A stretch of DNA of 5,488 nucleotides from Candidatus Aerophobota bacterium. Lineage in GTDB: Bacteria > Chlamydiota > Chlamydiia > Chlamydiales > GCA-2402025. The stretch is from contig NVUU01000057.1 of the NCBI GenBank assembly GCA_002402025.1, positions 4,896 to 10,383 on the forward strand, given 5' to 3'. The first letter of the stretch is position 1. Each line of letters opens with the position of its first letter. Below, piece after piece: positions 1 through 5,476 of this stretch. The translations under genes were made by a program, and so were the position numbers. The notes under the pieces are model-generated. The model saw nothing but the letters and a program-made list of their open reading frames with translations, searched no databases and was not told where the DNA came from.

Positions 1-591
1 CTTGTTGCTACCTTCTCCTATGAAACACAAGACGAGCTACGAGAAGGAATAGGCTCAGATTTTTTATGCTACCAGACCATCGAAAATGAATGTCAAATCC
101 CTCTGTACTTTCAATCAAATCATAATTTTTTCCTGACAAAGGATCCAAATACTCCGATCATCATGATTGGGCCCGGCACAGGAGTTGCAGCCTTTAGATC
201 CTTTATCCAGAAAAGAGTCTCTCTTAAAGAGAAAACAAATAACTGGCTGTTTTTTGGAGAGAGACACAGAGCATCCGATTACTACTACGAAGAAGAATTC
301 AACTCTTACGTAGAAAAAGGTCTCCTACGAATTGATACTGCTTTTTCAAGAGATCAAAAGGAAAAGTTCTACGTTCAACACCTTATGCTTAAGCACTCAA
401 AAGAGATCATTCAATGGATCAACGAAGGTGCTTATATCTATGTTTGTGGAGATGCAAGGTTCATGGCAAAGGATGTCAATCAAACACTCTTGCACATCCT
501 TCAAAAAGAAAACAAACTTTCTGAAAAAGAGGCAAAAGAAGTCCTTCTTGCCCTGCGTAAAGAAAGACGTTACCAGGCAGATGTTTATTGA
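1..591 (+). CDS. cysJ: CysJ-type NADPH-flavin reductase (sulfite reductase flavoprotein alpha subunit), 3' part
   Basis: This is the C-terminal 196 residues of a ferredoxin-NADP reductase-like diflavin reductase; the reading frame is open from the first base, so the start lies outside the window. In the CysJ family this module takes hydride from NADPH and passes electrons through FAD and FMN to the sulfite reductase haemoprotein CysI. Visible motifs, numbered from the window edge, are GPGTGVAAFRSF (57-68, NADPH pyrophosphate loop), NWLFFGE, SRDQKEKFYVQ (116-126, NADP 2'-phosphate region), YVCGDARFMAKDV (147-159) and the terminal RRYQADVY, which closely matches the end of E. coli CysJ. Whether an N-terminal flavodoxin domain exists cannot be seen. 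No CysI is in the window; from memory, chlamydiae carry a cysJ homologue without an obvious assimilation pathway, so the true electron acceptor is uncertain. Its last seven bases overlap ispF on the other strand. Confidence 0.95.
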   Translation, partial: LVATFSYETQDELREGIGSDFLCYQTIENECQIPLYFQSNHNFFLTKDPNTPIIMIGPGTGVAAFRSFIQKRVSLKEKTNNWLFFGERHRASDYYYEEEFNSYVEKGLLRIDTAFSRDQKEKFYVQHLMLKHSKEIIQWINEGAYIYVCGDARFMAKDVNQTLLHILQKENKLSEKEAKEVLLALRKERRYQADVY

Positions 592-606
592 TCTTCTTGA
601 TAAACA
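582..606. terminator. Hairpin across the cysJ/ispF convergent stop codons
   Basis: TGTTTAT (582-588) and ATAAACA (600-606) form a perfect 7-base inverted repeat. In + strand RNA the stem can grow to 10 pairs, using G-U wobbles at 589/599 and 590/598 and an A-U pair at 591/597, leaving a 5-base loop. The structure contains both stop codons of the overlapping genes. It is AT-rich and lacks a following U run on either strand, so it is at best a weak terminator or a 3'-end stability element. Confidence 0.3.
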
Positions 607-1076
607 GTAACCACACAAAAGCACATAAGTCCTTCTCCCCTTCCAAAGTCTGAAAGTTCATCTCCTGATGTAAATGTCATCCCAACCTGATCTATTTCAA
701 GTCCCATAAGAGATGCAATCCTTTTGCGCATTTCATCAGATCTCTTTTGAAGTTTTGGCCTTTTGGCCTCGATAGTAAGAGCTACATGTTCTATTTTATG
801 AGAGCCTAGAGTTTCCAGTGCTTTTTCAAGATATACAGTACTATTTGTAATCCCTTTATCTCTACAAAGCTCTATTGCCACTTTGCCAAGGATGGGAACA
901 TGTGAAACACTTGTTATCGCGTTACATATTGCATGAAGAACAACGTCGCCATCAGAGTCTGCAGAAAGTCCTGGCGCATCATCAAATGTTAATGCCGCTA
1001 TCGTACACTTCTTATCTGTCTTTTTTTCTAAAAAGCGATGCGAATCCTGCCCGATTCCCGTTTTATAACGCCTCAT
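585..1076 (-). CDS. ispF: 2-C-methyl-D-erythritol 2,4-cyclodiphosphate synthase (IspF)
   Basis: The 163-residue product matches IspF in length (E. coli has 159). IspF is a soluble homotrimer that cyclises CDP-methylerythritol 2-phosphate, releasing CMP, in the MEP isoprenoid pathway. The metal ligands are seen: D11 and H13 in GIGQDSHRF and H48 in SDGDVVLHAI. The family's IEAKRPKL strand (102-109) and GRGEG turn (145-149) are present. Several positions differ from E. coli: H34 becomes D40, D56 becomes I62, and the TTTE segment ending at E135 becomes TSGD (136-139). As I recall, chlamydial IspF proteins share the first two kinds of change. The ATG at 1076-1074 follows a GAGG ribosome site by 5 bases, and an in-frame stop at 1097-1095 rules out a longer form. 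The gene converges on cysJ and diverges from murA. Confidence 0.95.
   Translation of the reverse strand: MRRYKTGIGQDSHRFLEKKTDKKCTIAALTFDDAPGLSADSDGDVVLHAICNAITSVSHVPILGKVAIELCRDKGITNSTVYLEKALETLGSHKIEHVALTIEAKRPKLQKRSDEMRKRIASLMGLEIDQVGMTFTSGDELSDFGRGEGLMCFCVVTVYQEDQ
753..768 (-). repeat. 8-base perfect tandem repeat inside ispF
   Basis: TTTTGGCC occurs twice head to tail at 753-760 and 761-768. On the coding strand it encodes the conserved EAKRPKL motif, with the two copies read in different frames. Gain or loss of one unit would break the gene, but conservation of the motif suggests the repeat is simply a product of codon choice. Confidence 0.5.
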
Positions 1077-1080
1077 TTTG

Positions 1081-1086
1081 CCCTCT
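1081..1086 (-). promoter_or_regulatory. Ribosome binding site of ispF
   Basis: On the - strand AGAGGG lies just before the ispF ATG, with the GAGG core 5 bases from the start codon. This is the best Shine-Dalgarno match near a start in this window and fixes the ispF start. Confidence 0.65.
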
Positions 1087-1099
1087 TCATTTTTTTATA

Positions 1100-1139
1100 A
1101 AATTGCATATTTCATAACATGCAAATAGTAAATTGCATA
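1100..1139. repeat. Repeat cluster in the ispF-murA divergent region (possible operator)
   Basis: AAATTGCATA is present twice as an exact direct repeat (1100-1109 and 1130-1139), start to start 30 bases apart, which is close to three turns of the helix. Between them the core appears inverted, as ATGCAA at 1119-1124, so three TTGCAT cores alternate in orientation (+, -, +). The cluster is in the 151-base gap between two divergently transcribed genes, where an operator would be expected, but the gap is AT-rich and chance is possible. No regulator can be named. Confidence 0.45.
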
Positions 1140-1160
1140 GGGAAATTACTATATTTTCAA
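1132..1160 (-). promoter_or_regulatory. Candidate promoter for ispF
   Basis: On the - strand TTGAAA (1160-1155) is followed after 17 bases by TGCAAT (1137-1132), matching sigma-70-type -35 and -10 boxes in five and four of six positions. The -10 box lies inside one copy of the AAATTGCATA direct repeat, so a protein bound there would compete with RNA polymerase. It would give a leader of roughly 50 bases before the ispF ATG. AT-rich DNA makes false matches easy. Confidence 0.35.
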
Positions 1161-1172
1161 CTGAAGTTCTTT

Positions 1173-1201
1173 TCCACATTTAATACTTATTTAAGTAATA
1201 T
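1173..1201 (+). promoter_or_regulatory. Candidate promoter for murA
   Basis: TCCACA (1173-1178), a 17-base spacer and TAATAT (1196-1201) give four of six matches in each box and would place the transcript start about 20 bases before the murA GTG. An alternative pair is TTCAAC (1156-1161) with TTTAAT (1179-1184), also at 17 bases. Neither is strong, and I cannot choose between them from sequence alone. Confidence 0.25.
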
Positions 1202-1215
1202 TCGGGTCACAAATC

Positions 1216-1220
1216 AAAGG
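1216..1220 (+). promoter_or_regulatory. Ribosome binding site of murA supporting a GTG start
   Basis: AAAGG lies 7 bases before the GTG at 1228. The upstream frame is closed by a TAA at 1192-1194 with no other start codon in between. The first internal Met (residue 27) would remove the essential K22-N23 pair, so GTG is the only workable start. Confidence 0.6.
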
Positions 1221-1227
1221 CACGTTC

Positions 1228-2613
1228 GTGGAATTTTTACAAATTAAAGGCGGTAATCCTCTAGAAGGATCCGTAAAAGCATCCGGCGCAAAAAATGCCA
1301 TCACAAAAATGCTTGTGGCCTCTCTTTTATCCGATAAAAAATGTGTCTTCCATAATGTTCCAAACATCATTGAAGTAGAAGTTACCGTTGAACTCTGCCA
1401 AGAAATCGGCATGGAAGTTTTTTGGGACAAAACTCTTGCTACTATGGAAGTGCAAACAAAAGAACTGAAATCCTGCTACGTTCCGCAAAGACTTTCTGGG
1501 AGAAACAGGATCCCCATCCTTATGATCGGCGCTCTTCTTGGGAGAACGAATGAAGATATTATCGTTCCTGCGCAAGGCGGCTGCAATATCGGAAAAAGAC
1601 CCGTTAACTTCCACATAGCAGCTCTTGAAAAACTCGGAGCCTCTGTTGAATTCCGTAAGATGAAAAAAGAAGGAGCCTACATAGCTTGTGCTCATCATGG
1701 TCTTACAGGAGCTCATATAAGACTAGACTACCCTTCTGTTGGAGCAACAGAAAATACTATGCTTGCAGCTTGCAGAGCTAAAGGGAAAACTGTTATCCAG
1801 AACGCTGCAGTCGAACCTGAAATCATCGATCTCATCTTATTTCTGCAGAAACTCGGTGTCAATATTCACGTAGACAGCAACAGAACCATTGTTATTGAAG
1901 AAACAAAAACCTTTTATGAAGTTGAACACCACGTTTTGACAGACCGCATTGAAGCAGCTTCCCTTGCCATGGCTGGCATAGGCACAAAAGGCAGGGTCTT
2001 TGTGGAAGGTGCAAGACAAGACCACATGATTATTTTTCTTAATAAACTTCGAGAGATCGGCGGCGGTTTTGATGTGAAAAAAAATGGAATCGAATTTTAT
2101 TACAAAGGCCCCCTTAAAGCAGGAGTGCATATTGAAACGGATGTGCATCCTGGATTTTTAACTGACTGGCAACAACCTTTTGTAACTCTGCTTACACAGG
2201 CAAAAGGAGCCTCTGTTATCCACGAAACTGTCTATGAAAATCGCTTTGGATACTTAGAGACTCTCAAAGAAATGGGAGCCGATGCGGAACTCTTTAAAGA
2301 GTGTCTTGGGGGACGGTCTTGCAGATTCAACGCGCAGAACCACTATCACAGCGCTGTGATCAAGGGCCCCACGAAACTTTCTGGCAGAAAGATTAAAATC
2401 CCTGATCTTAGAGCAGGATATGCTTATGTACTTGCGGCATTAATAGCAGAAGATACTAGCGAAATCCACAATCTCTACTATTTAGATAGAGGCTATGAGC
2501 AAATCGATAAAAAGCTCGCCTCCTTAGGAGCTGACATCCAAAGGAAGACAACCTCTTCTAAAAAAGCACAAGAAACACTAGAAGAACTTATGCTCATCAA
2601 AAACACCCTGTAA
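1228..2613 (+). CDS. murA: UDP-N-acetylglucosamine 1-carboxyvinyltransferase (MurA)
   Basis: This cytoplasmic enzyme moves the enolpyruvyl group of PEP onto UDP-GlcNAc, the first committed step of peptidoglycan precursor synthesis. The 461-residue product has the two-domain EPSP-synthase-type fold. Residues seen, with E. coli equivalents, are K22-N23 in SGAKNA (K22, N23), C119 in PAQGGCNIGKRP (C115), R124 (R120), D313 in FLTDWQQPF (D305), R339 in ENRFG (R331), R395 in PDLRAG (R371) and R421 in LDRGYEQID (R397). It is about 40 residues longer than E. coli MurA, partly from a charged C-terminal tail (about 440-461). The catalytic Cys contrasts with the Asp known in C. trachomatis MurA, which causes fosfomycin resistance there, so this enzyme is predicted to be fosfomycin-sensitive. 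AroA is excluded by the MurA-specific motifs. The start is GTG. murA diverges from ispF, and epmB follows in the same direction after 109 bases. Confidence 0.96.
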   Translation: MEFLQIKGGNPLEGSVKASGAKNAITKMLVASLLSDKKCVFHNVPNIIEVEVTVELCQEIGMEVFWDKTLATMEVQTKELKSCYVPQRLSGRNRIPILMIGALLGRTNEDIIVPAQGGCNIGKRPVNFHIAALEKLGASVEFRKMKKEGAYIACAHHGLTGAHIRLDYPSVGATENTMLAACRAKGKTVIQNAAVEPEIIDLILFLQKLGVNIHVDSNRTIVIEETKTFYEVEHHVLTDRIEAASLAMAGIGTKGRVFVEGARQDHMIIFLNKLREIGGGFDVKKNGIEFYYKGPLKAGVHIETDVHPGFLTDWQQPFVTLLTQAKGASVIHETVYENRFGYLETLKEMGADAELFKECLGGRSCRFNAQNHYHSAVIKGPTKLSGRKIKIPDLRAGYAYVLAALIAEDTSEIHNLYYLDRGYEQIDKKLASLGADIQRKTTSSKKAQETLEELMLIKNTL

Positions 2614-2635
2614 GGATTGTATAAACAAACAATCT
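2614..2635 (+). terminator. Weak hairpin directly after murA
   Basis: GATTGT (2615-2620) pairs with ACAATC (2629-2634) around an 8-base loop, and a G-U pair (2614/2635) extends the stem to seven. It begins at the base after the murA stop codon. No U run follows and GC content is low, so any termination would be weak; it could instead protect the 3' end of the mRNA. Confidence 0.25.
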
Positions 2636-2662
2636 CACAGATCGGACCAATTAAAAATCCTC

Positions 2663-2691
2663 TTGAAAGAGTAATCTACTCTCTCTAAAAT
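2663..2691 (+). promoter_or_regulatory. Sigma-70-type promoter upstream of epmB
   Basis: TTGAAA (2663-2668) and TAAAAT (2686-2691) are separated by exactly 17 bases and match the consensus -35 and -10 boxes in five of six positions each. This is the strongest promoter match in the window. It would start a transcript near 2698, about 25 bases before the epmB ATG, suggesting that epmB need not depend on read-through from murA. Confidence 0.6.
2668..2682. promoter_or_regulatory. Inverted repeat in the epmB promoter spacer (possible operator)
   Basis: AGAGTA (2668-2673) and TACTCT (2677-2682) form a perfect 6-base inverted repeat around ATC. It starts on the last base of the -35 box and ends 3 bases before the -10 box. 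A repressor site placed there would block RNA polymerase. The arms are short, so chance cannot be excluded. Confidence 0.35.
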
Positions 2692-2722
2692 AGCTTGTTT
2701 TACTTGAGACACTTAAACACTT

Positions 2723-3724
2723 ATGCAAATAGCACTTAAAAAAAACGTCACTGCCCTTTGGAAAAAAATCCTAAAAACAAACTTTACCGATCTTGAGGAA
2801 CTTGCAGATTTTTTAAATCTCTCCCCTAAAAAAAGACAGTTTCTTACCCAAAGGAAAGATTTTCCACTAAATCTTCCAAGAAGACTTGCTGCAAAAATCC
2901 AAAAGAATTCTTTAACAGACCCAATATTCCAACAATTTGTTCCGCTTGATCGCGAACATGATATTGCCAAGGGTTTTGTAAAAAGCCCCGTATGTGACGA
3001 AAATTTTCAAAAAACACCCAAACTCCTGCAGAAATACAATTCACGTGTTTTGTTTATCACAACATCTGCCTGCGCTATGAATTGCAGATTTTGCTTCAGA
3101 CAAAATTATCCATACGAAACTTCTTCTAACAAAAGATTTGAGAACGAACTTGGTGTTATCAAAGAAGATCCTTCCATTATTGAAGTAATTCTAAGCGGAG
3201 GAGATCCACTTTCTCTATCAGACGATAAGTTGCAGTATCTCATTCACCGCTTGGAAGAAATCCCCCACGTTAAACTTCTGAGGTTCCATACGAGATTTCC
3301 CATCGGTATCCCAGAGCGTATCTGCTCTTCCTTTTTAAGCATGCTAGAAAAGACCTCTCTTCAAGTTGTCTTTGTGACTCACATCAATCATCCAAAAGAA
3401 ATTGATGAGGATGTCTGTAACGCTTTAAAAAGCGTGCAAAAACTAGGCGTTACTATGCTGAATCACTCAGTTCTTCTTAAAGGCGTAAATGATGATTTTG
3501 ATACCCTTTATGAACTTTGTAAAAAGCTCATCGTAACTGGCGTTACACCCTATTACCTTAATCAGCTGGATCCTGTAAGCGGTGCTGCGCATTTTGATGT
3601 AGAGGTTAAAGAAGGGATCAAGCTTGTTAAAAAACTAAGAGAAGAATTGCCAGGGTACGCTGTACCTACCTATATCCAAGAAATACCTAACGAAAAGTCT
3701 AAAACACCGTTACATACGATCTAG
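2723..3724 (+). CDS. epmB: EF-P lysine 2,3-aminomutase-like radical SAM enzyme (EpmB/YjeK, KamA family)
   Basis: The 333-residue protein belongs to the lysine 2,3-aminomutase family. The radical SAM cluster motif CAMNCRFC gives C117, C121 and C124, followed by FRQNYPY; SGGDPL (158-163) is the SAM-contact motif; HINHPKEID, LNHSVLLKGVND and LDPVSGAAHF (282-291) are family blocks. The end, PTYIQEIPNEKSKTPL, resembles the EpmB terminus rather than the glycine-rich PGGGGK motif of catabolic aminomutases, making K327 the likely PLP lysine. Length is near E. coli EpmB (342). EpmB converts lysine to (R)-beta-lysine, which EpmA attaches to elongation factor P; neither EpmA nor EF-P is in this window, so that role is inferred. 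The ATG is forced by an in-frame stop at 2714-2716, yet no clear Shine-Dalgarno site precedes it. Its last 15 bases overlap argS on the other strand. Confidence 0.88.
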   Translation: MQIALKKNVTALWKKILKTNFTDLEELADFLNLSPKKRQFLTQRKDFPLNLPRRLAAKIQKNSLTDPIFQQFVPLDREHDIAKGFVKSPVCDENFQKTPKLLQKYNSRVLFITTSACAMNCRFCFRQNYPYETSSNKRFENELGVIKEDPSIIEVILSGGDPLSLSDDKLQYLIHRLEEIPHVKLLRFHTRFPIGIPERICSSFLSMLEKTSLQVVFVTHINHPKEIDEDVCNALKSVQKLGVTMLNHSVLLKGVNDDFDTLYELCKKLIVTGVTPYYLNQLDPVSGAAHFDVEVKEGIKLVKKLREELPGYAVPTYIQEIPNEKSKTPLHTI

Positions 3725-3730
3725 TGTTTT
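3701..3730. terminator. Possible bidirectional terminator across the epmB/argS overlap
   Basis: AAAACAC (3701-3707) and GTGTTTT (3724-3730) form a perfect 7-base inverted repeat around a 16-base loop, which itself contains CGT (3708-3710) and ACG (3716-3718). Read from either strand the 3' arm ends in four T residues, as in a bidirectional intrinsic terminator. It encloses the stop codons of both overlapping genes. The stem has only two G-C pairs and a large loop, so strength is doubtful. Confidence 0.35.
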
Positions 3731-5476
3731 GAGCCCAAGGATATGAAGACCTGTCTTTAGAATTCTTGCTGTAAGTTCGCAAAGAAGCAGTCTAGAGTCT
3801 TCTTCAGGAACTCCTTCTACTCTGCAATCTCTAAAGAATGCATGGAATTTTTCAGCGAGTTGAAAAAGATAATCAGAAAGTCTGTTTGGCAACAGCTCTC
3901 TATCGATCTGCATGAGAGATTCTTCAAACCTACAAAGATGCAAACCTAAAGCAAGTTCTGTCGGATGAGAAAGAGAAATTTTTGCCGATTTCATCAGCGT
4001 ATCTAAATTTTTGCCGATTTTCTTCTTAATACTTTGGATGCGTACATAAGCATATAAAAGAAAGGCCGCTGTATTGCCTTCGAACTTCAGCATACGATCA
4101 TAACTAAAGACATAGTCTTTTAATCTATGACAAGAGAGATCTGCATATTTAATCGCATCGATCCCGAGTATTTCAGCACTGTTATCAAGCTCTTCCTCAG
4201 AAACGCCTGTAAGTTTATCTTTTAACAACTCTTTTGCCTTCGAAACAGCAGTCGATATTAGATCTATTAATTTTTCGGTCTCACCAGATCTTGTTTTGAA
4301 TTTCTTGCCATCAGAACCAAGTACTACCCCAAACGCTACGTGATTGAGTTGCATCTTTTGGGGATCAAAATAACCGGCTTTTTCCGCGGCTTTGAAAATC
4401 ATTTGGAAATGAAGAGACTGTCCAGAGTCCACAACATAAATCACACGGTCTGCCTTTTCTTCTTCTACTCTATGGATAAGTGCCGCCATGTCTGTTGTTG
4501 AGTAGTTAAACCCTCCATCAGATTTCTGGATAATCATGGGGAGAGGCTTTTTGTCTTTACCAACAAAGCCATCAAGGAATATGCACTTTGCTCCCTGATC
4601 TTCGACAATAAGCTTTTTCTTCTCTAAATCTTCAACAACACCCTTGAGTTTTGCATTATAAAAAGATTCACCTCTTTCTGTGATTGTCACATCAAGTAGT
4701 TTGTATATTTCCTTAAATGCCTCTCTTGAAATATCGCATATACGGCTCCAAGCATGGAGGCTTTCTTCGTTTTTTGCCTGCAGATCTATAACTTCAAGCT
4801 GTGCAGTCTTTTTAAAATCCGCATCGGCATCGAAAAGTTTTTTAGATTCTTTATACCAGCTCATAAGATCGCTAAGCTCTGGTATTTTTTTGCCAGAAAG
4901 CACATCTTTTTGATGCATTTTTAGAAATGCTATGAGCATCCCAAATTGTGTTCCCCAATCTCCCACATGATTCAATCTGACAACATCATGACCAAGGAAC
5001 TCAAACAGCCTTGCGAGCGACTCCCCTATAATCGTTGAACGCAAATGACCTACATGAAGCTCTTTAGCGATGTTTGGGGATGAAAATTCTACGATAATCC
5101 TTTTCTTGACCTTCGGTTTTGCAACACCAAGATGAGGATCTTTCAACTGCTTGTTGAGCTGCTCTGCTATATAGTTTTTTGTAAGAGTAATGTTGATGAA
5201 CCCTGGACCCGCAATTTCCATGGCTTCAATAAAAGAATCTTTTTCAGAAATTGACTTTAGCTTTTCAATAAGTTCAGATGCGACGTTTCTTGGATTTTGC
5301 TTTAATGCTTTTGCTATCTTTAGAGCAGAGTTGCACTGATAATGTCCGAATTTATCTTGCGTACTTTGAGTAACTTCCGCAGGAAGAAATTGTGCAATAT
5401 TTTCGATATTTGCCTCAAACGCATCCTTGATTGCCTTTGACGCAATATCCTGTAGAATTCCTATCAAACTGTCCAT
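3710..5476 (-). CDS. argS: Arginyl-tRNA synthetase (ArgS)
   Basis: The 588-residue product is a full-length class Ia arginyl-tRNA synthetase (E. coli has 577), a cytoplasmic enzyme charging tRNA-Arg with arginine. Domains in order are the N-terminal Add1 tRNA-elbow domain with FGHYQCNSALKIAK (43-56) and EIAGPGFINI (87-96), the Rossmann catalytic core with EFSSPNIAKELHVGHLRST (130-148; HIGH signature 141-144) and NHVGDWGTQFGMLIA (169-183), the KFKTRSGE segment (392-399) in place of a canonical KMSKS, and the helical DALR anticodon-binding domain from FEGNTAAFLLYAY (465-477) to the typical LKTLDRM end. The ATG at 5476-5474 aligns within a few residues of the E. coli start. The frame remains open to the window edge, and only 12 upstream bases are visible without a clear ribosome site, so a slightly longer form cannot be ruled out. 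It converges on epmB. Confidence 0.97.
   Translation of the reverse strand: MDSLIGILQDIASKAIKDAFEANIENIAQFLPAEVTQSTQDKFGHYQCNSALKIAKALKQNPRNVASELIEKLKSISEKDSFIEAMEIAGPGFINITLTKNYIAEQLNKQLKDPHLGVAKPKVKKRIIVEFSSPNIAKELHVGHLRSTIIGESLARLFEFLGHDVVRLNHVGDWGTQFGMLIAFLKMHQKDVLSGKKIPELSDLMSWYKESKKLFDADADFKKTAQLEVIDLQAKNEESLHAWSRICDISREAFKEIYKLLDVTITERGESFYNAKLKGVVEDLEKKKLIVEDQGAKCIFLDGFVGKDKKPLPMIIQKSDGGFNYSTTDMAALIHRVEEEKADRVIYVVDSGQSLHFQMIFKAAEKAGYFDPQKMQLNHVAFGVVLGSDGKKFKTRSGETEKLIDLISTAVSKAKELLKDKLTGVSEEELDNSAEILGIDAIKYADLSCHRLKDYVFSYDRMLKFEGNTAAFLLYAYVRIQSIKKKIGKNLDTLMKSAKISLSHPTELALGLHLCRFEESLMQIDRELLPNRLSDYLFQLAEKFHAFFRDCRVEGVPEEDSRLLLCELTARILKTGLHILGLKTLDRM
3976..4020. repeat. 16-base direct repeat inside argS read in two frames
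   Basis: AAATTTTTGCCGATTT occurs exactly at 3976-3991 and 4005-4020, offset by 29 bases. Because 29 is not a multiple of three, the coding strand reads the copies differently: around KIGKN (486-490) and KSAKI (496-500). The segment follows the first helix of the anticodon-binding domain, likely a tolerant linker. An exact 16-base match this close is unlikely by chance and may mark an old duplication. Confidence 0.7.

Noticed and set aside
332..610. Open frame of 92 codons on the + strand
   Set aside because: Overlaps cysJ in another frame; cysJ motifs are clearly conserved in their own frame.
875..1117. Open frame of 80 codons on the + strand
   Set aside because: Mostly antisense to ispF, with no recognisable domain; it runs into the divergent promoter region and gives no plausible protein.
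1327..1716. Open frame of 129 codons on the - strand
   Set aside because: It lies fully within murA, has no family resemblance that I recognise and reads like the antisense of a conserved gene.
1837..2148. Open frame of 103 codons on the - strand
   Set aside because: Also entirely opposite conserved murA sequence, with Phe/Asn-rich low-complexity translation and no credible motif.
1228..2613. AroA (EPSP synthase) as an alternative for the murA gene
   Set aside because: The SGAKNA, GGCNIGKRP and LDRGYE motifs are MurA-specific and align residue by residue with E. coli MurA.
2723..3724. Catabolic lysine 2,3-aminomutase or arginine/glutamate aminomutase
   Set aside because: The glycine-rich PLP motif is missing and the length and C-terminus fit EpmB better; kept only as a lower-probability alternative.
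4680..4913. Open frame of 77 codons on the + strand, Ser-rich
   Set aside because: Antisense to argS; the Ser/Leu-rich translation mirrors the codons of the real gene.
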